From assembly GCF_000004075.3 (NCBI RefSeq), contig NC_026660.2, positions 12,896,001 to 12,960,000 of the forward strand: a DNA stretch of 64,000 nt, read 5' to 3'. Below the pieces are notes generated by a model. That model was not told the DNA's origin, did not search any database, and was given only the letters and a program-made list of their open reading frames with translations. Below, piece by piece: positions 18,151-29,775 of this stretch; the first letter of the stretch is position 1, and each line of letters opens with the position of its first letter. The DNA is from Cucumis sativus (taxonomy: Eukaryota; Streptophyta; Magnoliopsida; Cucurbitales; Cucurbitaceae). The position numbers and the translations under genes were made by a program.

Positions 18151-21100
18151 ATGGAAGTCATTACCTCTTTCTCTTCTTGTAAATTCCACGCTAAACTTCC
18201 CCGTTTCTCCACTTCTTTCTTCTCCGACCACCTCGCTTCCACCACACGCTCTAGTTTCTACCCCGCACGCTTCAATTACAGACGCTTACCCTTTAAAATG
18301 GCTGCTCCTCTTCAAGTTTCTGCATCCTCCACCATTGGTTCGTCACTGCTTTCAACAGGTAATTTCGTTCTACTTTTGTACGGACATTGCGATTGATCTT
18401 TGGTTTGGTAATGAAGGTGCCTCCGACGAGAAATTGGAGACTTCCTCGTCAGGTTTCACTGGTGCACATGATTTGCTTATAATTGGACCTGGCGTTCTTG
18501 GCCGCCTAGTGGCGCAAAAGTGGCGGGAGGTACTGATTGTTAATTAACAATTAAATGGGTTGTTGCTTTCGACGTATTTGTTTCACTGCTACATAGTTGA
18601 CGACCTATCGTAATAGGATATTGTTGGTTGTGTGAATTGAGCAGGAACATCCGGGATGTGAAGTTCATGGGCAGACTTTTACAGCGGATCATCATGAGGA
18701 GTTGATACAATTAGGGATTCAACCCTCTTTGAAGGGAGGTGATGTGGGTCGTCGTTTTCCTTACGTCATTTTCTGTGCTCCTCCCTCCCGATCGCCGGAC
18801 TATCCTGGCGATGTCAGGTGATTAAGAAAAATGGAGGCATTGGGGGGAACTTCTTTGGGTAGTTCGTTGAAAATGCATGACATGAATGATATTTGATTTG
18901 TCTTATCTTTCAAATTTTATGAGTTTTCTCTTACATTCTTGAAGGAGGAACTGTAATTTTGTTCTTAGCAATTGGCTCGAAGTGATTCTACATGCAAACT
19001 CTAAAGTTTGCTGAATACGAGATTCTTTTTGTGTAGTTAAGCCTTTTATTTAAGTCATTGTGTGTAACAGGCCCCAATTCTGTGTCTAATGGTTTTGAAT
19101 TTTTGAACAAATCTGGAATTATTAGATACAATTTAAAGACCCATTACACAGTTACTAATCTACTGTGCTGATTAAAGTGTCAATTAATTGAACTCTGCCA
19201 ATCAGTTTTCATGGATTACTTAGGGACCTAGTAGACACAAAATCAAAAGTTTAAGAATCAATGAGATACAACTCTAAAAGTTAATGACTAAACTTGTAGT
19301 TTAGCCTTTATTAATTTTGCTTTACAAGGTAATGCCTGTTCTTGAAACGCAGTGAAGCAGAGACACAAGTTCTACTTGTACCTCTCAAAGATCTTTCTAT
19401 TGATCTACATCATATTTATTCTTAAAATCATTTTGTTTGATTGATCAATCAGATTGGCTGGATCAAGTTGGGATGGAGAGGGCACCTTTCTTTTCACTTC
19501 AAGCTCTGCACCATATGATTGCAATGACAATGGACCATGTGATGAGGTGAGTACACTTACCTTACAACCAACCCAGATTTCCAGCCATTGAATTTTTTTT
19601 CCTTTACACTGAAATGATATTGAACAGAAGTTTTATTTATTCTTCGATACAGGACAGTCCAGTCATGCCTATTGGGAGGAGCCCTAGGACAGACCTTCTC
19701 TTAAAATCAGAAAAGATAGTAATTGAGTTTGGTGGTTGTGTACTTCGATTGGCTGGACTCTACAAAGCGGATAGAGGGGCGCATTCATATTGGTTAGAGA
19801 AGGGGACAGTTGATGTTCGTCCTGATCACATCCTGAATCTTATTCATTATGAGGTGTGGAAATTGTCATTTTATTTTTATTTATTCTGCTTGCGTACCTC
19901 CATCTCCTCCCACTCCCTCTATTATAGCCAACTCCTTGACTAACTATTGGCAATACCCTTACCATCGTTACAATATTCCTAATGATTCTAATGACGTTTC
20001 TAACCTACTTCTGCTAGAGCGCCAGTGTTATGAATATGTTTCCTTTCCTGTAAAGAGTTACCTTGCTTGTATTATTTGTGAATTTTAACAAACGTTCATG
20101 TGCCAATCAATAGCATTCGTACCATCTATATTTTCAGTATATGATCCAAACAGCTTATTGTATATAACAATGGTGTGTAATACGAACCATCCATGTGCCA
20201 CATACAGAACTATACTGTTTATATTGATGGTCTTACAAATGATTCTGAAATGTCTGGGAACTTCCCCTTCACCATTGTTATTATTTTCTCTGGATTGTAA
20301 ATTTGATTCACCTGAAATAGTGCCATTCATTCATCGTTTAGACCAAAAAAGTAATTGATTCGCTAATGCACTAGTCATTTACTTCATTAACCACATTTAT
20401 TCTTTACTCCAGTTGCCACTTTTGATTTCATTCCATCTCCATGAGGGATGATGAAATTTGTTTTTGTTCTTGAAGTTGGATTAGTTGTACTTGTAATTAA
20501 GAACATAGCTGATCCTCTTATTACTCACGCACCTCTTACTTGTGCTTTTACAAACAGGATGCTGCTTCCCTCTCAGTGGCTATTCTAAAGAAAAAACTTC
20601 GTGGACGGATTTTCTTAGGTTGTGATAATCATCCTTTCTCCAGGTTAATCCCTTCTTCTACTGCTAATTGAAGAAAAATATCCACAATACGTGCAAACTT
20701 TAGACTTAAGTTAAAGCAAATGGAATCATAGAAATTTGATTAGAACTGTCTCTCATGGTCCCAGGCAAGAAATCATGGACTTGATGATGAAGAGTGGGAA
20801 ATTCAGTAAAAAGTTCCAAGGCTTTACTGGTAAAACTTTCTTTCTTCCGCTCCTTTTATTGTGATGTACGCTTAAATGTCTCACGAAAAGGACTCTACTT
20901 AACTTGTGCATTGATAATTTACCTTTCTGGGCTGTTTGGTTCACTGAGTGGAGTTAATAAGTGGGCTGTTTGGTTCAGTGAGTGGAGTTAATAGTCTGGA
21001 GTTGATATGTCTAAGTGGTTTGTGTTTGGGGTGTAGAGTTATAAGATGGAGTTTCTTGATAAATGTGAAAAGTAGATTTAAGAGGGGAAAATGAACTTAC

Positions 21101-21453
21101 TTGATAGATGTGGATGAGAAAAAAATGGGGGAACAAAGTTACTTGGTAAATATGTAAACTTCTGTTATTGAAGTTGAGTTGTTTATAATAACTTAAGCTT
21201 TGGTGGACTAGTGGCCCTTCATTTATTTAATATTGCAACCGTTTGTATCCTTGTGTTTATAGTCATTTCTCTCTACCATAGCATTTCATCTTGTGGTTCT
21301 ATGATATCCATGATTACAAATGTAGATGAATGGTGTCTATTTACAGGAACCAAGGATCCACTAGGAAAGAGATTGAACAACTCGAAAACTCGAGCAGAAA
21401 TAGGCTGGGAGCCAAAGTACCCAAGTTTCGGTCAGTTCCTTGAAACCATTTAA
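18151..21453 (+). CDS. NAD(P)-binding Rossmann-fold protein (YeeZ-like atypical SDR), probably plastid-targeted
   Basis: Eight exons with GT-AG junctions and consistent phase: 18151-18358, 18417-18529, 18645-18817, 19453-19546, 19653-19853, 20558-20643, 20765-20829 and 21347-21453, giving 348 aa. The first 60 or so residues are rich in Ser, Phe and basic residues and poor in acidic ones, as in a chloroplast transit peptide. LLIIGPGVLG places the dinucleotide-binding GxGxxG at about 93-98, followed by a Rossmann fold. Later segments include DVRLAGSSWDG, FTSSSAPYD, and a C-terminal NNSKTRAEIGWEPKYPSF that resembles NAD-dependent epimerase/dehydratase-type proteins. The usual SDR YxxxK pair is not evident, so catalysis is uncertain. 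The family is conserved in plants and related to bacterial YeeZ; the substrate is unknown. Intron 7 carries a 34-bp tandem duplication. No frame breaks were seen. Confidence 0.85.
20929..20999 (+). repeat. 34-bp tandem duplication in intron 7
   Basis: Two direct copies begin with GGGCTGTTTGGTTCA(C/G)TGAG, at 20,929 and 20,963, within an intron of the Rossmann-fold gene. Ends of the form GGGCTGTTTGG occur in some plant hAT-type MITEs, but no matching inverted end was found. Confidence 0.55.
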
Positions 21454-23697
21454 CCAAATGCTGCTTGTGCCTTGATTGACATATATATATGAACTAAAAG
21501 ACTAGCTTAAGAATTCGGTAGAGGAAGACAACACATGTAGCCTTGAGTTTCTAGATCTTCTCGAACTCTACAACTTAAGTTTTGGAGTGGCGAGTGTGAT
21601 GGTTATACTCGGAAATATGAGTTGATTTTAAAGTTTCTGACGACTGTATTTAGAACATTTGTAGTGAGTATTTGTAAAGAGAATCAATCATTGAATGACA
21701 TACATTCTGATGGATAGAGCTCAAATTGAAGGTGTTTTGTTATGGTACACTTCTACTTCTTCCATATTTTCTTCTTCTTTGCAAGCAGCTAATCAAAATT
21801 GCCGCCAATCCTTTTCATTTACATGTGACCACTGACTAGATGATGTGATGCAACATTTTTTATCTTTTGTTTTTCAGAAAAAGATGACTTGCCAAATCTG
21901 TTATCTTACTTTTTGCAGGCAACTGAACTTAAAAATTCACTTTAAAACTGTCTACCTACTATTTTTTATAACAGTTCAACATTTTGTTTTCTTGCTTAGA
22001 AAATGAATTTGAAATATGCTCCCTAAAAGTATCGACATATTTCAATTGACATAAATATGAATTATCTTTTTCGATTAAAAAGTTATAGGTTTGAATTCAT
22101 ACACTTCAAAATTTTGAGTCAAAAGTATTTGTTGGAATCATTTTAATTTTGAATCAAAAGGAATCACCTTAATTTTGAATCAAGAGTATTTATTGGGATC
22201 TCATTATGTTTTCAAAACTTTAATTTCTTGTATTGTTTGGTCACTTATTTCTCAAAACAGCATTTTGAAATGTGATTGAAAACATAATTTCTTGTATTGT
22301 TTGCTCTTAGTGTTTTCAAATTCTATTTTTTGTATCAAACACATCAAAAGAAAAATTCTAGATACTAAAAGAACAATAAATACATGTTTTTTAGTATATA
22401 CATGTAAAACAAACTTGAGGTACCCGTTTAATAGAATATTTTATTATTAGTATATACATGTAAATTGATTCTCAAATGTGATTGAGTTAGTTTCCTTTAT
22501 CAATATTAATAAAACAAACATACCTAATGTATTAACGTATACAACACAAATGTGTAATTATAGTAAAATTTAGATCTAATTTTTATTCTCTATCACTAAT
22601 AGTTTATCATCGAAATAGTTTACGACAAGTGAATTTTGCTACCTTGACAATTATTTAAAATTATTACTACATATTCAATTATTAATCTTTAAGTGTTACC
22701 ACTCACACCTACTCTATCTAAACAATAGGTAATGTAAAAAAAGATAGATGTGAAACATTTTTGAATATGTAGTTCAAATTTTCCTAACTTCCTTACACGA
22801 ACATTGTGCTAGAATAATATTTACTATAACCGCAAATTTGTAAATATAAAATAAAGATTTGATCCTCAAAATTTTCAACCCACCAGTCTTGCTTTGTTGT
22901 ATTGAACAAAAATATGTAGAGCTAGATGTATTCTAATTGTTTGGTTCACCAACTAACTATTAGTGTTTTTAAACTAAAGGTCGACAATGTTTATTATTGA
23001 ATATAGTACGTTTTTCAACAATTGTACGATAGAAAAACATATACTTTTTAAGTTCAAATAGATTTTATAAACCTTTACTTTGTTTGAAACAATGAAAAAA
23101 CATATATTTTTAAGTTCAAATAGATTTTATAAACATTTACTCTGTTTGAAACAATGAATGGATTTTTACAATAGTTTTGAAATCTATATTATTTTAGTTT
23201 AAAAAGCAAATAGTAAATACAGTAACCGGGAAGAAAGGAAGGTTTTGAAATAAGGGATAAGACCGTAACCTCGGTCTAAAAGGTGAGGGACAGAATAGTA
23301 ATTTAGCGGCAAAAGAGTCAAAAATCAAATTCTCGAATCTCGAGAGAAAGAAAGCTTTTAGCATAGATACAGTAGGGTTGGGTCATACTAATAAACAAAA
23401 AGCAGTCAACAATAATGGCGTATAAAACCTTCGAAAATTTCAAACGCTATGTAAAATTGGCAGCAATCGGAAACTTCAGAACGAGACAACGCAGCTTAAG
23501 TAATACCTCTAATTATATCTCTTACATTTTCCCTTTCCTTCTTTCTTCGACCACTATGTGGCGCCTTCAATGGCTTCCAACGCATCCCCTAATTTGAACA
23601 ACACTTTCCATAAATCCTTCGTCTGTCACTACGGTTTACCCTCACATTCTCCATTTTTTAACTCCAATTTCTCTGCTCTCTCTCGAAGAAAGTGTCC
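21454..23697. other. Intergenic DNA and 5' region of the CASP-like gene
   Basis: No gene is supported between 21,454 and about 23,350. A direct duplication of about 60 bp sits near 23,036-23,160 (ACATAT...TTTAAGTTCAAATAG...AAACAATGAA). From about 23,400 to 23,697 the sequence is probably the 5' leader of the CASP-like gene. It contains upstream ATGs at 23,415 and 23,558 that are out of frame with the main start. Confidence 0.45.
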
Positions 23698-24572
23698 ATG
23701 GACGGCCACAGGAAGGCCGGATTCGGTGTACCGGATGGATCGCGATCGGAGACGACGACGAAGACGACGGGTAGGTTTTGCGATCTTATTGTGAGGTTTG
23801 TAGCGATGATTCTCACTTTGGCTGCTGCTGTGGTTATTGGCGTCGATAAACAGACGAAAATGGTACCGCTTCAACTCGCCACCTCGTTGCCGCCGGTCCA
23901 CGTTCCGGTTACTGCACGGTGGCATTATTTATCTGCCTTGGTGTAAGTTTTATTTTTCTTATATATATAACCATAAATTTATTGTAAATTTTTTACAAAA
24001 GAAATACCTAGTTCATAAAGTATTGAATATCTGTTATCTTTTGTTACGGAATTTAGAATTAAATGTTTGGTTTGATTTGTTGAAAATGTTTAATTTTTAA
24101 AATAATTCATTTTAACATCAATTCAGGTGTTTGGTATTTGTTTAAAATAAATTAAAAAAAAATGAGATTATGAAATAAATTATTTTAGAGAAAATACATC
24201 CAACTAAATTTTAGAATAATTTAGTTTAAATATTTATTTTGTGTTTAACGAGAAATTTATTTTAAATGTGATTTTTCCCCTCTATTTATTTTTATTATCT
24301 ATTTTTACTCCGTTATTTTTTTTAAATATTTTGAATATTTTTTAAAATATAGAGATTTGCAAATGTTATTCTTTCCGTCAAATCTACTTCGCGTTAACAT
24401 CTATGAAAGAAATCATGATGACGTTAATGAAGAACATGATCGTAAAATGAAAATGAATTAAAAACGTTATTTATCTCATTTATATTTTGTTGTTGGAAAT
24501 CAATTAATTTTTTTTATATAGTTATGTATTTACATTTCAAGATATTTGTGCTTTTAAAATTGAATTATGCAA

Positions 24573-24626
<54 letters not shown>

Positions 24627-26132
24627 ATTAATATTTAGTTTCAAGTATTTAAAAAATTAATAATTTGAAGATGACGTGCAAATAATTTTAAAATATATTT
24701 TTGAAAAAAATATTTAAAATGTGTATATTTTGTTATGAAATTAATTTATAATGTTTAATAGTCTCTTGTGGTAATTTAACCTACGTATAAAACATTGTTT
24801 TAGATAAACCAAACACATTTTTGCATATAAACGTTTATAAGTAGGTAGTGTTTAGATTTTAAACTCATTTTACAAAAAATGTATTCTTAAAAAGCAGTTT
24901 TTTCAAAAGCAATCCAATTGAACCCGAATCTTTAGTTACTCAATAAAAGTCACCAATCACTAAAGAATAGTTTTGATAGTGATTTTGATCTCAACGTCAC
25001 TACCAAACAAACCCTTTAGATGATTTAATGAAACCTTCTTCCATGCTCGGTTAGCAATCAAATTTATTCATGTACCACTAGGACTTCATTGTATAATAAA
25101 AATGGACACTTCATCGTGATAAAATTTATAGATTAAGAGTGCCTTTGAATTATTTATAGAAACAATATTTTACAATAATACATTATTTAAACATGTTTGA
25201 TTAGATATTTTATAAATATTTATAAATATAATTTTATTTTGATTTGTTATATACTAACAAAATTTTGTAAAAGAAAAATATATATTTTAATTTTTGAGAA
25301 AGAAATATATTTTGAAATTAAGATTATCTTGAAACTATTTATTTTTTTTAGAAATTTGAAATTATTAAAATTAAAAGAGAAAATTATATTTTGTATTAAA
25401 TCTTGGTAGACAATCTTAATTTATTTAGAAGCAAAACTACTTTGTTATGTAAATTTATAATCATAAAAAGTATATTTGATCTCCAACCATAAAACATAAT
25501 AATAATTAATTACTCTAAATAATATAATAATAAAAATGTGGGAGGAGAGTTAGCATGAGGGGTGTTTTTAGTAATTTTAATATAATACGAAAAATCTCGA
25601 CCTATGTGTTTTCTTTAAAATAAAATGAATTGTTTTTCAATCATATTTTTTAAAAATTCATTTTGAAAAGATTTATTTTTCAAATTTAAACATTAATTAA
25701 ATTATTACAAAGTGTAGAGTTAAGGACTAAATGGTTCATTTCACCCAAAACTAAAAGCATCTTTTATAATTAATTTTTGTTGGATAAAGGTATTTTGTAG
25801 TGGCAAATGCAATAGCATGTTCATATGCAGCCTTCTCGCTGGTACTTTCACTATTAAACAAAGACAAAAGCAGAGGCTTCATGAGATCGGCGATAATCGT
25901 GATGGACATTCTCACGGTGGCCCTCCTGTTTTCTGGCTTCGGAGCGGCCGCTGCCGTGGGCGCCATCGGCCGGCAAGGGAATTCACATCTTAATTGGAAC
26001 AAAATATGCAATGTGTTCGGAAGATTCTGTGGGCAAGGAGCTGCCTCTCTTCTCCTCTCTCTGCTTGGAGCGATCTCGTTTCTCTCTCTCTCTCTGCTTT
26101 CTGCTTTGAGGCTTCAAAGGGGATTCAAGTGA
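23698..26132 (+). CDS. CASP-like (CASPL) four-transmembrane protein
   Basis: Two exons, 23698-23942 and 25790-26132, encode 195 aa. The junction GT|G restores V-YFVVANAIACSYA, the conserved start of the second membrane segment; an acceptor 11 bp further on would break the frame. CASP-like proteins belong to the MARVEL-related family that scaffolds plasma-membrane domains; true CASPs guide Casparian strip lignin deposition. Four hydrophobic segments lie at about 28-48, 83-104, 115-142 and 165-189. The conserved Arg of the first helix (R33) and Asp of the third (D121) are present. The second outer loop carries WNKICNVFGRFC with C155 and C162. The length is typical. It lacks an obvious CASP-specific loop signature, so I call it CASPL (group 1-like) rather than a true CASP. 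The gene appears intact. Confidence 0.88.
24573..24622. repeat. (AAT)n microsatellite in the CASP-like intron
   Basis: About 16 uninterrupted AAT units lie in the 1.85-kb intron. This is a likely length-polymorphic marker. Confidence 0.9.
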
Positions 26133-27600
26133 AAGAAATAGTTTTTTCAATTTGAAATCTTTCCTTTTTTTTTTGTCTTCTCAAATCAATAAGAAAATTT
26201 CTCATACTTTTCTAATTGTAGATTTTGTAATAGGTTTGTAATTTGGTACTGTTTTTGTTAGATTTAATGAGATAGTTAGTATTGGAAATGTGTTATCTTA
26301 AAGTATACATTCAGATTATATTTAGTTTTTAATTTCTCTTATTATTACTAATGTATCGAATTTAAGCATAACTCTATTGGACCCAAGCTACCTTGAATTC
26401 TCATCCTAGTACTAAAAGGAATTGGTTGAGATTTTAGGATCTCATAGTTGTAAGGTTTTCCTAGTTGGTGATTTCATTTATTTTTCAAGAAAAATAATTA
26501 AAACTTTTTGGTATATTTGTTTTTAAAAATTATTTTAAAAAATGACCTTTAAAATAGTCAATTTAAAAAAAAAACCAATAAATTGTTGTTGTGATACACT
26601 ATTGCACTATCAAATTTATAAACAAACACAAATTTTAAATCTCAAATTTGAATAATAAATTGGAATTATGTTTTCAAATACAATGACAGAAAATAATTTA
26701 TTTTTATATTCATTAAAAAATATTGCTGTGTGACCCATGAAAAAACACATTAAGGGATTGTTTCACATCCTGAAATCATTTGGATTACTTTTTGTTTCCT
26801 AAAATTACATGGAAGAGCCATTTGGGATTACTTTTTGTTTTGTAGTATTGTAACATGCCTTACATATTATATTGTATTTCAAAAGTTTAGTTTATCGTTA
26901 TGCCTTATATTTTCTTTTAACATACATTTTCCAAAAAGTGCCTCATACACAAAATTTTCACACCTCCCGAATATATGTGATATAAACAAAAATAACAATT
27001 TTCACTCTCCTCTTCTAAAAACCAAGATAGATATTTTTACAATTCATTTCAAAAACAAACTTAAAACTCTTCTAAACATGAAAGATACACATAATTCTAA
27101 TATCTATAATTTTAGTTGTTTTTTAATTGACATAAAATTTACTATTAACACTTCAATAAATTTCAATGCCTTCTTTATCGTATTTTTAAATTAATGTCAC
27201 TACCACACAAATATTATATATATACTTTTTTAAAAATGTCAGTAGATTATTTAAGAGTATATATATTTTATTTCATATATGTGTTTAAAGTTGGTTTGGA
27301 TGTAGAATTATCAATGCAATATCGAAAAGTTGAATGTTTTCAGTGCAGTTAAATAAATCAAATGAATTTTGTTGGTCTAAGAACAATCATGGGAGAAAAA
27401 AACAGACCCAAACATTACCAAAAAGGCAAAAACCCAACTTTTTTTTCTTTATCTATTATCACTAATTAAACAAAGAGATCACAAAATAAAAATGAAAGAA
27501 GGCAAAGGAGGGTCATTCAGAAATTCCTCTCATAAAGGAAAAAAAATCATTAAAAAAATCATACATCACCATTTACATCAATCCCATCATCATTCTTGAG
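26133..27600. other. AT-rich intergenic region
   Basis: This is the 3' flank of the CASP-like gene followed by non-coding AT-rich DNA. The open frame at 26,835-27,194 has low-complexity AT-driven composition and no family features. Confidence 0.55.
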
Positions 27601-27627
27601 AACTCTTCTCTTGTTCATCCTCAATTA

Positions 27628-28036
27628 TCAATTATTTTTGGGCATATCGACGCCCAATTTATCTGCAAAAAAACACACACAACCAAAATAAATCAATCAA
27701 GAAAGATGGCTATTGAATAGTTCTTTGTTACAATCTAACATTTTTTTTATAAAAGAATCAACACCAAGAAAACTGATCTATTTGATTTAAATTTCATACG
27801 TTCTTGAACACAAAATAATAATAACAACGATGATGAAAACCACACTATGTTTTTAAGTTACCTTTCCAAAAAGTTCAGAATAAAAAAAAGTGATAGAACT
27901 TACCGAAGATGCGGCTAAAAAGTGACTTTTTCCTCGGGATATTGTTAGCCTCCTCGCCGGCGGCAACAGCGGAGATTTCAAGTGCAGCCAGCACCAGAAT
28001 ACACAATAGAAACACTGCCATCATCTTCTTCGTCAT
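27628..28036 (-). CDS. Small secreted peptide precursor, 55 aa, unrecognised family
   Basis: Read on the minus strand, ATG at 28,036 opens a frame with a strong signal peptide (MTKKMMAVFLLCILVLAALE...), probably cut after about residue 26 (SAVAA|GEEA). A short basic segment follows (NNIPRKKSLFSRIF). Exon 1 (28036-27904) ends at G|GTAAGT. A 241-bp intron ends TTTTTTTGCAG, and exon 2 (27662-27628) adds DKLGVDMPKNN and a TGA stop. A TATA-like CTATAAAAC lies about 100 bp upstream. The mature part would be under 30 residues with no cysteine, like plant secreted signalling peptides that release a C-terminal ligand. I recognise no family, and function as a signal is inferred. If unspliced, the frame would run on differently after RIFG. 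Confidence 0.65.
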
Positions 28037-28133
28037 TTTATTTTTAACTTTGCAGTGTTTCTTTTACTTTATTATAATTTAAAAAAAAAATGGTTTGGCG
28101 AGAGATGATTGTTTGAGGAGAAGAGAAAATTGG

Positions 28134-28142
28134 GGTTTTATA
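28134..28142 (-). promoter_or_regulatory. Probable TATA box of the small peptide gene
   Basis: On the minus strand the sequence CCTATAAAACCCC lies about 100 bp before the ATG at 28,036, a typical plant distance allowing a leader of about 70 nt. Confidence 0.5.
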
Positions 28143-28149
28143 GGACTTT

Positions 28150-29770
28150 GATTCTTTGTTAAATTTAGTAAATTGAATGCTAAAATTAGTGTTTTTTTTT
28201 TTAATAAAAAAACCCTTTCTATTAGAGGAAAAGGTCATGAGGTCTGTTTTCTATTTGCAAATATTCTATGCAGAATAAGTGGGAAAGGTTTTTTTTTTTT
28301 CATGGTTCATATTTATTTCCTTTTAATTGTAATAATGATCAAAAGTGAGCCTCTTAAAAAAAAAATATATTAAAATTGGACCATCTTAGAGATTAGTTTC
28401 CTAGTTTTGTTTTTAGTAAAGAATTGTGAAGGGAGAAATAATTAAACCTTCGAGAGAAATGTTGATAAGAACAAACTTAGTTTGAGCTTAATTTCCTAGC
28501 TTTAGTTTTATTTTTAGGAAAAAAACTATAATGGCCAGCACACTCAACTATTGTTATATTTGTTCATATGATTCGTTTGAAAAAAGATGCCAACTAAATT
28601 CAATTTCGTTGGTAAGAACTTCTCCCAACACGGATAAGGTGGTGTTCTTGCCAACGTAAAGAAATGCATTGACATAACCTATGACAACGTTTCTTGGACA
28701 TTGGTTGACATTTTTTCTTTCATCGATAAAAGTAAAAATTCTTGTTGTGAAGCCCCATCCAAAAAAATAAGAGACGATTTTAGCCCCCCGTTAGATAAAA
28801 GAGACTATAAAAGATATCCCTAATAAGTGCGCAAAAGATCAAGCGTGAGCAACCTAAGGGGTGAGTAAAAGAACGTCCACACTTTAGCTTCGTTTATTTA
28901 TTTATTTTTGTTAAAATATTATTTTGAACTTAATTTTTTTCTTTCTAAAATTTAATTCTACAGTGATTCATATATTTTAAAATGACAAACTTTAGTCATG
29001 AGTTTTCATCTTTAGAAATACATATTTAAATTCTGTTAACATTCCATTTAGAAATTTAGAAAATATATTCACATCATGATATTTTTATTAATTTTGAGAG
29101 TCTAAATAGAAAAAGTATCAATTTATTTTATTGTATGGGTTTTAAGCCCTTGCATATATAGCATTTATCATTTGGGATTAACAACACATATGGCCTGCCT
29201 CTATTGCATTGACATAATTTTTTTTGGGTATTTTTAAAATTAACAAATAAATTAAAATATTTACAAGCTATAACAAAATTTTAGATTATATTAATGATAG
29301 TCTTCTATCACTATAGCATATAAATGACTATCTGATATAGAATTTAATATAAGTTAATATTTTGTAAAATTTACCATTTAAAAAAATTCCCCATTTCCTC
29401 CCTATTATTTACAAAAAATTATATCCAAGTTTACATCTTAATTACACGAGTAGTTTATGAAGAATCCAAGAATTCGAAGACCCTAAGTTTCCACCTTTTT
29501 ATGGCGTGCTGGAAAGATGGAAACAACAGATTAACCCTATAACAGAAACTTCAAGGTGTGAAGTACATGAATCCAAGAATTTCCCGAGTATCCAAACTTC
29601 ATCCTCTTGCAACTAAGAATGGATCAATATATATATAACTAGAATTTGATGTTGAGAATGAAAGCATAACTAGCTTAATTTGCAATAGGAAAAATGGCCA
29701 TGGAAGCATATAAAATGATCATTTGGATTAATGCGAGTTTGATTTCTCTACTATTAACCATGCAAAAAAA
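28150..29770. other. AT-rich intergenic region with one MITE-like element
   Basis: No gene is seen. The only structured element recognised is the inverted-repeat element at 29,229-29,387. Confidence 0.55.
29229..29387. mobile_element. MITE-like element, about 160 bp
   Basis: The left end has TTTTTAAAATTAACAAATAA and later AAAATATTTACAAGC. The reverse complement of the right end reads TTTTTTTAAATGGTAAATTT and then ACAAAATATTAAC. The interior has a TCTATCACTATAGCATA core shared with the copy at 62,982-63,131. It is non-coding. The shared core and paired ends in two distant places support a dispersed non-autonomous family. Confidence 0.55.
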
Positions 29771-29775
29771 ATCCT

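Noticed and set aside
17858..18547. 229-aa open frame overlapping the Rossmann-fold gene
   Set aside because: It is in a different frame from the conserved exons and reads through the first intron; the spliced model starting at 18,151 gives the family text.
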